NCBI GenBank assembly: GCA_963850915.1
Contig: CAWKND010000008.1
Coordinates: 62,001 to 126,000, forward strand
DNA length: 64,000 nt
Source of the DNA: CAVTWH01 sp963850915
GTDB lineage: Bacteria; Actinomycetota; Actinomycetes; Mycobacteriales; Micromonosporaceae
Direction: 5' to 3'
Shown one piece after another: positions 8,587 to 16,712 of the stretch (positions within the stretch are counted from its first letter, which is position 1; every line of letters begins with the position of its first letter). Position numbers and translations under genes: made by a program. The notes below the pieces were generated by a model. That model did no database searches. It was not told the DNA's origin and saw nothing but the letters and a program-made list of their open reading frames with translations.

Positions 8587-9723
8587 ATGAGCGGGGAGCG
8601 CGTGGGGCCGCTGTCCGGCCTGCTGGTCGCCGACTTCTCCCGGATCCTCGCCGGGCCGTACGCGAGCATGCTGCTGGCCGACCTCGGCGCCGACGTGGTG
8701 AAGGTGGAGGGGCCGGGCGGCGACGACACCCGCACCTGGTTGCCGCCGACCCGGGACGGGATCTCCACGTACTACCTCGGGGTCAACCGCAACAAGCGCT
8801 CCATCGCGCTGGACCTCAAGGATCCCGACGATCTGGCCGCCGGTCAGGAGCTGGCCCGGCGGGCCGACATCCTGCTGGAGAACTTCCGGCCGGGCGGGCT
8901 GCGCCGCTTCGGCCTCGACTACGACACCGTGGCGGCCACCAACCCCGGCGTGGTGTACGCCTCCATCAGCGGCTTCGGTACCGGCGCCGGCGCCGGCTAC
9001 CCCGGCTACGACCTGATGGTGCAGGCGATCTCCGGCCTGATGAGCCTGACCGGCGACCCGGACGGCCCCGCCTACCGGGCCGGCATCTCGGTCTTCGACG
9101 TGATGGCCGGCCTGCACGCCAGCATCGGCATCCTGGCCGCACTGCACCACCGCGATGCCACCGGAGCCGGCCAGCACGTGGAGGTGAACCTGCTCTCCTC
9201 CGCGCTCTCCGGGCTGGTCAACCACAGCAGCGGGTACGTCGCCGGCGGCGTGGTGCCCTACCGGATGGGCAACGCCCACCCCAGCCTCTTCCCGTACGAG
9301 TCGCTACCCACGGCCGACGGCGAGCTGATCGTCATCGCCGGCAACGACGGCCAGTTCCGCCGGCTGTGCCAGCTCCTCGAACTGCCCGACCTGCCGGACG
9401 ATCCGCGCTTCGCCCGCAACCAGGACCGCACCGCCAACCGCGAGCAGCTGCGCCCGCTGCTGGTCGAGCGGCTGGCCACCCGGACCAAGGACGAATGGTT
9501 CCGCGACCTGCTCGCGGCGGGCGTACCGTGCGCGCCGATCAACACCATCGACGGCGGCGTCGCGCTGGCGACCGAGTTGGGCCTGGATCCGGTGGTACCG
9601 GTCGGCGGGGTCCCCGGAATCCGCAACCCGATCACGTTCTCGGCCACCCCGCCCCGGTACCAGCTGCCCCCGCCGGCACTGGACGAGCACGGTGAGGAGA
9701 TCCGCGCATGGCTGAAGAACTGA
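8587..9723 (+). CDS. CaiB/BaiF family (class III) CoA-transferase
   Basis: This is a 378-residue class III CoA-transferase that moves CoA between carboxylic acids through an Asp-bound intermediate. The N-terminal signature DFSRILAGPYASMLLADLGADVVKVE and the motif NRNKRSIALDL are typical, and the catalytic Asp is probably in GYDLMVQA. The ATG at 8587 follows a GAGGGAGG ribosome site. It is the first gene of an operon that continues, with overlapping ends, into citryl-CoA lyase and ring-cleavage dioxygenase subunits. That context suggests CoA activation of a catabolic intermediate. Confidence 0.9.
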   Translation: MSGERVGPLSGLLVADFSRILAGPYASMLLADLGADVVKVEGPGGDDTRTWLPPTRDGISTYYLGVNRNKRSIALDLKDPDDLAAGQELARRADILLENFRPGGLRRFGLDYDTVAATNPGVVYASISGFGTGAGAGYPGYDLMVQAISGLMSLTGDPDGPAYRAGISVFDVMAGLHASIGILAALHHRDATGAGQHVEVNLLSSALSGLVNHSSGYVAGGVVPYRMGNAHPSLFPYESLPTADGELIVIAGNDGQFRRLCQLLELPDLPDDPRFARNQDRTANREQLRPLLVERLATRTKDEWFRDLLAAGVPCAPINTIDGGVALATELGLDPVVPVGGVPGIRNPITFSATPPRYQLPPPALDEHGEEIRAWLKN

Positions 9724-10534
9724 GCTCCGACAAGCTGAGGTTCGAGACCGGGCTGGGTACCTCCGATGCCAGCACCATCCGGCTGCTCGGGATGGATCTC
9801 GCCAGCTGACCTGATGGGCAAGGTGGGCTTCGGCGAACTGGCGTACTGGCTGGTCGCCGGGCGCCGACCCACCGTCCGGCGAGACCCGGGTGTTCGAGAC
9901 GGTACTGGTGGCGCTGGCCGACCACGGCTTTACCCCGACCGCCATCGCCGCCCGGCTGACCTACCTCAGCGCCCCGGAGGCGCTGCAGGGCGCGCTGGCC
10001 GCGGGACTGCTCGGCGGCGGCTCCCGGTTCCTCGGCGTCACCGAGGATTGCGGCCGCTTCCTCGCCGACTCCCTTGCGGCGCTTGACGAACTCCCCACCG
10101 ACGACGCCGGTTGGGACACCGTCGCCCGGCAGGCTGTCGTCGCCGCTCGCGAGCAGAAGCGCCTCATCCCCGGCCTCGGCCACCCGGTACACAAGTCGCA
10201 GGACCCGCGTACCCCCGTGCTGATCGCCATCGCGCCGAGGAGGGCCAGTACGGCCCGCACCTGCGGCCTGTTCGAGGCGATCGGCCGGGTACATCCGTCG
10301 ATCCTCGGGCGGACCCTGCCGCTCAACGGTGCCGGGGTCTGTGGCGCCGCACTGGCCGACCTCGGGCTCCCGGTCGACCTGCTGCGCGGCTTCGCGCTGC
10401 TGGCCCGCGCGGCCGGGCTGCTCGGGCACCTGGCCGAGGAGCGGCGCCGCCCGCTGGCTCCGCTCATCTACAAAACGGTCGACCGCAACGCCGTCTACGT
10501 CCCCCCGTCTCCGTCCGGTCCCGCAAACCCCTGA
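9708..10534 (+). pseudogene. Citryl-CoA lyase-like (citrate synthase superfamily), two frameshifts
   Basis: This protein resembles those annotated citryl-CoA lyase, related to citrate synthase and probably splitting a CoA-activated citrate-like acid. The ATG at 9708 sits behind GAGGAG and overlaps the end of the CoA-transferase gene. Two single-base insertions break the frame. One is an extra T near 9811, where GCCAGCTGACC should read GCCAGCGACC. The other is an extra G near 9870 (ACC-G-TCCGGC). Removing both gives a continuous protein of about 274 residues running through LIPGLGHPVHK and the C-terminus. The total length is 3n+2. Coupling to a CoA-transferase suggests an acyl-CoA cleavage step; the substrate is inferred only from context. 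Confidence 0.75.
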
Positions 10535-10558
10535 AGTCCCGCGCTGAGAGGAGCGGCC

Positions 10559-11422
10559 ATGGCCACCGTCGTCGCGGTCATCGCCTCCACCCACCACCCG
10601 TTCTACTACCGGGCCAGTACCGCCACCGGCGCGCAGCGCCCACCCTTCGCCGACGAGTGGGTCGCCAAGATCCTCGCCTTCCGCGAGACGCTGACCAGGG
10701 CCCGCCCCGACGTCCTGGTGATGGTCGGCTCCGACCACTTCCACCAGCTGTGGCTGGACAACATGCCGCAGTTCCTGGTCGGCAAGGCGCCGTTCTACGA
10801 CGCCAACTGGTACAACGAGGAGCGCGAGTTCGGGCTGCCGAAGCTGTTACTTGCCGGCCAGGAGGAGCTGTCGGCGCACGTGCTGCGGGCCGGGCTGGAC
10901 GCCGGCTTCGATCTGGCCTTCAGCAACGAACTGCGCATCGACCACAGCATCACCTGCCCGATCATCACCCTGCGCCCCGAGGCCGACCTGCCGATCGTGC
11001 CGATCTACACCAACATCTTCGCGCCGCCGCTGCCCCAGCCGAAGCGCTTCGTCCAGCTGGGACAGGCGATCCGGGAGATCGTCGAGTCCTGGCCGAGTCA
11101 CCTGCGGGTGGCCATCGTCGGTACCGGCCACCTCTCCCTGGAACTGGGCGGACCACGGCAGTTCGGGCCGCACGGGCCGGATCCGGAGTTCGACCGGCGG
11201 GCGGTCGAGTGGATCGCCAACGGGGATCTGGACGGCTGCCTGGCCAACGTGACGCTGGACAGCCTGCACGCGCCGGGCAACGCCACCCACGGCTTCATGG
11301 ACTTCATGCTGATGATGGGGGTCGCCGGGGCCGGCGCCAAAGCCGACCACGTGGACACCCTGGACCTGTTCCACACCATGGAGGCCTACTTCACCTGGTA
11401 CCCGAACGGAGTCCCGGCATGA
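10559..11422 (+). CDS. Class III extradiol ring-cleavage dioxygenase, LigB-type catalytic subunit
   Basis: This is a 287-residue protein of the LigB family, which opens catecholic rings next to a hydroxyl using non-haem Fe(II). The metal-binding His pair lies in STHHPF (His12, His13), and a second His cluster in SDHFHQ (His60, His62). The downstream ATGA-overlapping gene encodes the small LigA-type partner, so the pair resembles protocatechuate or gallate 4,5-dioxygenase. The ATG at 10559 follows GAGAGGAG. A rare TTA leucine codon occurs at 10847-10849, which in streptomycetes would make expression depend on the bldA tRNA. Confidence 0.88.
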   Translation: MATVVAVIASTHHPFYYRASTATGAQRPPFADEWVAKILAFRETLTRARPDVLVMVGSDHFHQLWLDNMPQFLVGKAPFYDANWYNEEREFGLPKLLLAGQEELSAHVLRAGLDAGFDLAFSNELRIDHSITCPIITLRPEADLPIVPIYTNIFAPPLPQPKRFVQLGQAIREIVESWPSHLRVAIVGTGHLSLELGGPRQFGPHGPDPEFDRRAVEWIANGDLDGCLANVTLDSLHAPGNATHGFMDFMLMMGVAGAGAKADHVDTLDLFHTMEAYFTWYPNGVPA

Positions 11423-11781
11423 GCAAGTACCTGCTGGACAAGTTCCTCTACACCGTCGACCGCGATCCGGAGCTGGTGGAGCGGTACCGTGACGATCCAC
11501 AAGGGACAGTCGTGTGGTGGGAGGCGGAGCGCGCCAACGCCGTACTGAACTGCCACACCGCCGAGGCGAGTACCTGGCTGAGGTTCACCGACGCCGAGCG
11601 GGAAGCGTTGGCAGCACACGACTATGAGCGCCTGTTCGAGCTGGGCGCGCACCCGTTCCTCACGCTGACGCTGTTCATCGCCATGTTCGAGCGCGACCAT
11701 CCCGAGCCGCTCGACTTCCAGAAGCGGTACGCCGTGCGCCTGGCGCACTTCAGCCTGCCGTACCCGGACATCGCCACGTGA
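11419..11781 (+). CDS. LigA-type small subunit of extradiol dioxygenase
   Basis: This is a 120-residue all-helical protein of the LigA family (aromatic-ring-opening dioxygenase alpha subunit), recognised from LDKFLYTVDRD, the acidic helices and FERDHPEPLDF. In protocatechuate 4,5-dioxygenase this subunit lids the active site of the LigB-type partner. Its ATG overlaps the stop of that partner (ATGA), and its own stop overlaps the next start, so the three genes should be translationally coupled. Confidence 0.85.
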   Translation: MSKYLLDKFLYTVDRDPELVERYRDDPQGTVVWWEAERANAVLNCHTAEASTWLRFTDAEREALAAHDYERLFELGAHPFLTLTLFIAMFERDHPEPLDFQKRYAVRLAHFSLPYPDIAT

Positions 11782-12746
11782 TGCGCGCGGCCCACGTGAG
11801 CGTCTGCGGATCGGCGCCCACGGTCACCGACCATCCGGCGCCGGTGGCCTGCCCGGGCGAAGTGGCCGTCGCGGTCACCGCCGCTCCAATCACTCCACTG
11901 GATGTGTTGTGCGCCACCGGCTCCTCCTACTTCGGCGTACCGGCGACGCCGTACGTACCCGGCGTGCAGGGGGTCGGCCTGCTTCCCGACGGCTCCGCGG
12001 TCTGGTTCCCCACCACAGCGGGGATGCGGCCCGGGGACGGCAGCCTCGCCGAGCAGGCAGTGGTACCGGCGGGTGCCGTCGTACCGCTCCCGGCCGGCCT
12101 CGACCACCAGCTCTTCGCCGCGCTCGGGCTCTCCGCGGTCGCTGCCGCCCGGTCGCTGTACTGGCGCGGTGAACTCCAAGTTGGCGAACAGGTTCTGGTG
12201 CTCGGCGCCGGTGGCGTGGTCGGCCAGTGTGCGATCCAACTGGCCAAGCTCGCCGGCGCCCGCCGGGTGGTGGCAGCCGCCCGTTCACTGGCCGCCCAGG
12301 AGCGTGCCCGGCGGGCCGGCGCGGACGCGGTCGTCGCCATCAACGGAGCCGACGACACGGCCACCCTCAGCGCCCGCCTCCGGGAAGCCGTCGACGGGCC
12401 GGTGGACCTGGTGATCGACCCACTCTTCGGGGTACCAGCCGTCGCGGCGCTGCGTACCCTGCGCCCTGGTGGCCGCCTGGTCAACCTGGGCAGCTCGGCC
12501 GGGGAGACGGCGGCCGTGGACTCGGCGACGCTGCGCGGCAACTCGCTGCGGATCCTGGGGTACACCAACAACGAGCTGACGCCGGACCAGCGCGCCGAGA
12601 GCATCACGCTCATCGCCGAGCACGCGCTGGCCGGCCGGCTCACCGTCGACTTCGAGGTGGTACCACTGGAATCGGCGCCCGCCGCCTGGATCCGGCAGTC
12701 GACCGGTCAGGCGGCGGGGCGCATCGTCCTGTCCATGACCGGCTGA
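11781..12746 (+). CDS. Zinc-binding dehydrogenase / quinone oxidoreductase family (MDR)
   Basis: This is a 321-residue medium-chain reductase. The N-terminal GroES-like part contains PYVPGVQGVG. The nucleotide-binding fold has VLGAGGVVGQCAIQLAK, typical of quinone oxidoreductase-like members, and there is no structural zinc Cys cluster, so it is probably zinc-independent. The ATG at 11781 overlaps the TGA of the LigA-type gene. As the last gene of the operon it may reduce an unsaturated ring-cleavage product. That role is inferred from position only. Confidence 0.82.
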   Translation: MRAAHVSVCGSAPTVTDHPAPVACPGEVAVAVTAAPITPLDVLCATGSSYFGVPATPYVPGVQGVGLLPDGSAVWFPTTAGMRPGDGSLAEQAVVPAGAVVPLPAGLDHQLFAALGLSAVAAARSLYWRGELQVGEQVLVLGAGGVVGQCAIQLAKLAGARRVVAAARSLAAQERARRAGADAVVAINGADDTATLSARLREAVDGPVDLVIDPLFGVPAVAALRTLRPGGRLVNLGSSAGETAAVDSATLRGNSLRILGYTNNELTPDQRAESITLIAEHALAGRLTVDFEVVPLESAPAAWIRQSTGQAAGRIVLSMTG

Positions 12747-12814
12747 AGCGCTTTCGTTCTCGTTGCGCAGCCCGTCGTCCCACGGCGGTCAGGCTCCGCT
12801 GGTGCCCCGGTGGG

Positions 12815-13540
12815 TCAGGAGGCGACCGGCTCGGCCTGGAGCAACCCCGCGTTCTGCCGCTCCAGCGCCTTGACCGCGCCGGCCCGCCAGCTCTCGGCCA
12901 GCGACGCCGACATCGGGTCCGGGAAGATCTCCTCGTCTCCGCGCTCCACGCCGTCGAAGATGGCCCAGGCAACCGCCTCCGGCGTCGACTTCGGGATGTC
13001 CAGTCCCCGGGTCATGTCGGTGTCCACCGGCCCGGTCAGTACCGCAAACACCCGCACGCCCTGGGCGGCAAGCAGTGCGCGCAGCGACTGGGACATCGAG
13101 AACGCGGCCGCCTTCGAGATCGAGTACGCCGGTAGTACCGGGATGGCCGCGAGAGCGGCCACCGACAGCGCGTTGACGATGGCACCCCGGGACCGGGTCA
13201 GCAGCGGCAGGAACGCCTGGGTCACGCCGTAGGTACCGAAAAGGTTCACCGCGAGGTGCCGTTCCAGCGCGACCCGATCGCTGAGGTCGTCGTAGAGCGC
13301 CACGCCGGCGTTGTTGACGAGAATGTCCAGCGACTCGACCTGGTTGACGGCCGCCCGGGTGTGCGCGTCGTTGGTGACGTCCAGGATCAGTGGCGTGACC
13401 CGCTTGTCCGGGTGCGTCAACGGCTCGCGGGTACCGGCGTACACCCGCTCGGCCCCTCGGCGCAGCGCCTCCTCGACCAGCGCCTTACCGATCCCCCGGT
13501 TGGCTCCGGTCACCAGGATTGTCTTGCCTTCGATTGTCAC
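12815..13540 (-). CDS. Short-chain dehydrogenase/reductase
   Basis: This is a 241-residue classical SDR. The cofactor loop is TGANRGIG, followed by NNAG and the catalytic YSISK (Tyr and Lys). The region after the active site contains GPVDTDMTRG. The GTG at 13540 is the first start before the nucleotide-binding fold and has a purine-rich GGGGGA upstream. It is transcribed towards the dioxygenase operon and away from the sigma factor gene. The substrate is not predictable. Confidence 0.85.
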   Translation of the reverse strand: MTIEGKTILVTGANRGIGKALVEEALRRGAERVYAGTREPLTHPDKRVTPLILDVTNDAHTRAAVNQVESLDILVNNAGVALYDDLSDRVALERHLAVNLFGTYGVTQAFLPLLTRSRGAIVNALSVAALAAIPVLPAYSISKAAAFSMSQSLRALLAAQGVRVFAVLTGPVDTDMTRGLDIPKSTPEAVAWAIFDGVERGDEEIFPDPMSASLAESWRAGAVKALERQNAGLLQAEPVAS

Positions 13541-13696
13541 TGCGTCCCCCAATGAGTACGGCCGCCCGCCTATCGGGCCGCCGAATGATGCAGACCCCGC
13601 AGCGGCCGCGGACTGGGCGACGGCGGAGCGCCCAGTTCGGGCGCCGGCCGGTGTCCATACTGGGAGTGCGATCGAACGGGGAGAGGTGACGCGAGC

Positions 13697-14710
13697 GTGG
13701 GCGTGTTGGCAGCCGACCTGATCACCCGGGCACAGGCCGGGGACGGGGACGCGTTCCGGGAGTTGACCGAGGGGTACCGGCGGGAACTGCAGGTGCACTG
13801 CTACCGGATGCTCGGCTCGTTCCAGGACGCCGAGGATGCCCTGCAGGACACGCTGCTGACCGCGTGGCAGGGGCTCGCCGGCTTCGAGGGGCGCTCCTCG
13901 ATCCGTACCTGGCTCTACAAAATCGCGACCAACCGCTGCCTGAACGCGCTGCGCACAGCCAGCCGCCGCCCGGCCGTGCGGTGGGACGTACCCGGCATCG
14001 AGCCGCCTCAGCCGTCCCGGTTCGGCGACATCCTATGGCTGGAGCCGTTTCCCGACTCCGCCCTGGCCGGCGCGGTCGACGCGCCGCTCGGCCCGGAGGC
14101 CCGCTACGAGCAGAACGAAGCCATCTCGTTGGCCTTCGTGACCGCGCTGCAGGTACTGCCGAACCGGCAGATCGCGGTACTCATCCTGCGCGACGTACTC
14201 GGCTACCACGCGAGCGAAGTGGCGCGGATGCTCGACTCCAGCGTCGACTCGGTCAACAGCGCACTCAAACGGGCGCGCGCCAGCCTGCAGGAGCGGCTGC
14301 CGTCGACCGGCGGGCAGCAGCCGCCGCCCGCTCCCGGCTCACCGGCCGAACAGGCGCTGGTGGCACGGTTCGTCCGCGCGTACTCGTCCAGCGATGTCGA
14401 GGCACTGCTCGCCCTGCTCACCGACGACGTGTTCGTCTCCATGCCGCCGGTACCGCTGGAGTACCACGGATTGGCGGCCGCGAGCGGCTTCTACCGCAGC
14501 GTCATCCGGGCAGACCGCACCTACGATCTGGTACCGACGCGCGCCAACGGGCAGCCGGCGTTCGGCACCTACCTGCGTACGCCCTCCGGCGTCCGGCGCA
14601 GTACCGGCATGCTCGTGCTCACCCTTGCCGGTGACCGGATCCGCGCCATCACCCGCTTCGACGACAGCGTGCTGCCCTCGTTCGGGCTGCCACCAACGCT
14701 TGCCGACTGA
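13697..14710 (+). CDS. ECF sigma factor with SnoaL-like C-terminal domain
   Basis: This is a 337-residue extracytoplasmic-function sigma factor, longer than usual. Region 2 (about residues 15-90) contains CYRMLGSFQDAEDALQDT and RTWLYKIATNRC. Region 4 (about 150-205) contains the helix-turn-helix SEVARMLDSSVDSVNSALKRAR. The last 120 residues form a SnoaL/NTF2-like domain, as in SigG/SigX5-type actinobacterial sigma factors, where the tail modulates activity in place of a classical anti-sigma. No anti-sigma gene is adjacent. The GTG at 13697 has GGGAGAGG upstream. The gene is divergent from the SDR, so they may share a regulatory region. Confidence 0.88.
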   Translation: MGVLAADLITRAQAGDGDAFRELTEGYRRELQVHCYRMLGSFQDAEDALQDTLLTAWQGLAGFEGRSSIRTWLYKIATNRCLNALRTASRRPAVRWDVPGIEPPQPSRFGDILWLEPFPDSALAGAVDAPLGPEARYEQNEAISLAFVTALQVLPNRQIAVLILRDVLGYHASEVARMLDSSVDSVNSALKRARASLQERLPSTGGQQPPPAPGSPAEQALVARFVRAYSSSDVEALLALLTDDVFVSMPPVPLEYHGLAAASGFYRSVIRADRTYDLVPTRANGQPAFGTYLRTPSGVRRSTGMLVLTLAGDRIRAITRFDDSVLPSFGLPPTLAD

Positions 14711-14718
14711 GCGCCCGC

Positions 14719-16666
14719 TCAACCAAGGGTGTACCCGCCGGCTGCCACGCTTATCTCTTCTCCGCCGGGGAGGTGCACGGTTGCCGGCTCGTCGGTGTGG
14801 TTGAGCGCGATCCAGCAGCCGCCGCGGCTGAGCAGCTCGACACCTGGTGGTAGAGCTGTTGCGGGGCGGGTGATACCGGCCGCGTCCAGTACCTCGCCGA
14901 GCAGGTCGGTCAGGTCCGCTGGTTCGAGGCGGGTGGAGACGTACCAGGCATCCCGCTGCTGGGCATCCCGGTGTCGGGTGATCGCCGGGCTGCCGTCGGG
15001 GTAGGTCGCGATGGGCTGGGCGCCTTGCAGGGCAACGGTTTCCCGCCAGGCGGTGCCGACCGCTCCGGTGGAGAGCACGATGCGCGCGTCGGGCGGCTGC
15101 GGCTGCCACTGCTCCACCCGCAGCCCGAGCCGAGCGCGGAAAGCCCCCGGATGTCCGCCGAGCCGTACCCGCAGGCGCTCGTCGACGACGCCGCTGAAGT
15201 ACCAGACCACCAGCGTGCCGGCGAAGTCGTTGAGCCGGGCCGCATCCGCGTCACTGACCGCGTAGAGGGCAGGCACCAACACCACCTGGTACCCCCGCAG
15301 CTCGGCACCCGGCGCCACCACGTCGATCGCGACACCCAGCCGTCCCAGGGCGCTGTGCACCCGGCGTACCCCGTCCAGGTAGTCGAGGTCCGCGGCCGGC
15401 AGGCCGGGCGACTGGAGTGCCCACCAGCACTGCGGATCCCACACCACCGCGACCGCGGCCGGTTCGCGGGCCGTGCCGGACGCGGGAAGTTGAGGCAGCA
15501 GGTGGCCGAGCGCCTCGACTTCACGGAAGGCCGGGCTGTCCGGTCCGGAGTGTGGCAGCATCGCGGCGTGCCAGAGCTCGGCGCCGCCCGGCGAGGCGCG
15601 CCACTGGAAGTGCAGTACCGCCTCGGCGCCTCGAGCCACGTGCGCGAGGCTGTGCCGGATCAGCTCACCGGGTGGCCGGGCGAGCATCCGATCGCGGGTG
15701 TAGACGAGATCTGCCGCCTGCTCCATCACCATCCACCGGCCGTCCATGCCTCCTGCTGTGGCGCGTGTTCCCGCTTGTGGCGCGGCCTTCCGTTGTGGCG
15801 TGGGCGATGCCGCGGGCCAGGTCGGCGGCGAAGGCGACCTCCTGCGCACCCTCGATTCCGGTGGTGCTCGGGTAGCAGTCGATGGACACGACATCGAGGT
15901 CGGCGGCCCAGTCCCAGACGTCCACCGGCACCCAACCGCCGAAGGCGAGGTTCGTGGTGACCGGGATCGTGTCGTTGACGGCGCGGAGAATGTCGCGCTG
16001 GACCCGGTAGTGTGCCCGCAACGCGTCGGAGAGGAAGCGCCGGTAGTCCAGCGCCTGGGTCGGGTTGGGCAGGTAGCGCGTGGCGCGTGGCGTGTGCACG
16101 TCGGCCCAGTCGGCGTACCCCTGGCTCCAGAAGGTGGTCGTCCACGCCTCGTTCAGCGCGGCCAGGTCGCCGTAGCGGCGCGCCAGCCAGTCCCGGAACT
16201 CCGCGTCCGCGAGCTCACAGTGGCAGCCGGTACCGTACTCGTTGTGCACGTGCCACATGGCCAGCGCCGGATGCTGCCCGTACCGGTCGGCCAGTGCGGT
16301 GGCTATCGCGGCACTAGCCTCGCGGTAGGCCGACGCGTGTACGCAGTAGGTATCCCGGCTGCCGTGGTGCAGGCGTACCCCCTCCGCCGTCACCGGCAGC
16401 GCCTCCGGATGCAGCCGGCTGAACCAGGGTGGCGGAGCGGCCGTCGGAGTCGCCAGGATGACCCGGATATCGTTGGCGTGTAACAGCTCCAGCGCACGGT
16501 CCAGCCAGTCCCAGCGGTACTTCCCGCGCACCGGCTCCAGGCTCGACCAGCTGAACACGCCGAGGGTGACCAGGTTGACGCCGGCCCGCCGCATGAGCGC
16601 CACGTCCTGCGCCCACACCGACTCCGGCCACTGCTCGGGGTTGTAGTCCCCGCCGTACCCGATCAC
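14719..16666 (-). pseudogene. GH42 beta-galactosidase, one frameshift
   Basis: This is a GH42 beta-galactosidase. The N-terminal frame (GTG 16666, GGAGG just upstream) begins with GYGGDYNPEQWP and holds the acid/base Glu143 in HVHNEYG, next to a Cys-His-Cys stretch typical of the GH42 metal site. The nucleophile Glu is in WMVMEQAA, in the second frame. One extra base near 15738 (CGGCCGGTGG for CGGCCGTGG) separates HGRP from WMVMEQ. The total length is 3n+1, giving about 649 residues once corrected. Between residues about 300 and 320 a short stretch with three imperfect TGTGGCG repeats looks specific to this protein. Convergent with the sigma gene and divergent from GH95, it probably removes galactose from imported oligosaccharides. 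Confidence 0.85.
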
Positions 16667-16682
16667 GACACCTCCGGTTGCC

Positions 16683-16708
16683 TTTTGTTGGGACGATAGC
16701 CAAACTAG
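16683..16708. promoter_or_regulatory. Operator-like inverted repeat between GH42 and GH95
   Basis: TTTTGTTGG, 8 bases, then CCAAACTAG form an imperfect inverted repeat in the 46-base gap between divergent starts. Related A/T-rich elements precede GH31 and lie between the binding-protein and ROK genes, so it may be a ROK repressor site controlling both directions. Confidence 0.5.
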
Positions 16709-16712
16709 CCGG

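Noticed and set aside
9808..9875. Programmed frameshifting in the citryl-CoA lyase gene
   Set aside because: There is no slippery heptamer or downstream structure, two +1 shifts lie 60 bases apart, and the same kind of +1 insertion occurs in five unrelated genes.
12744..12760. GAAGCGCTTTCG after the MDR reductase gene as a LacI operator
   Set aside because: It resembles a half-conserved palindrome but lies at the 3' end between convergent genes, with no promoter near it.
15745..15810. Imperfect TGTGGCG repeats as the cause of the GH42 frameshift
   Set aside because: The reading stays in frame through the repeats up to HGRP. The shift is one extra base just after them, so the repeats are not needed to explain it.
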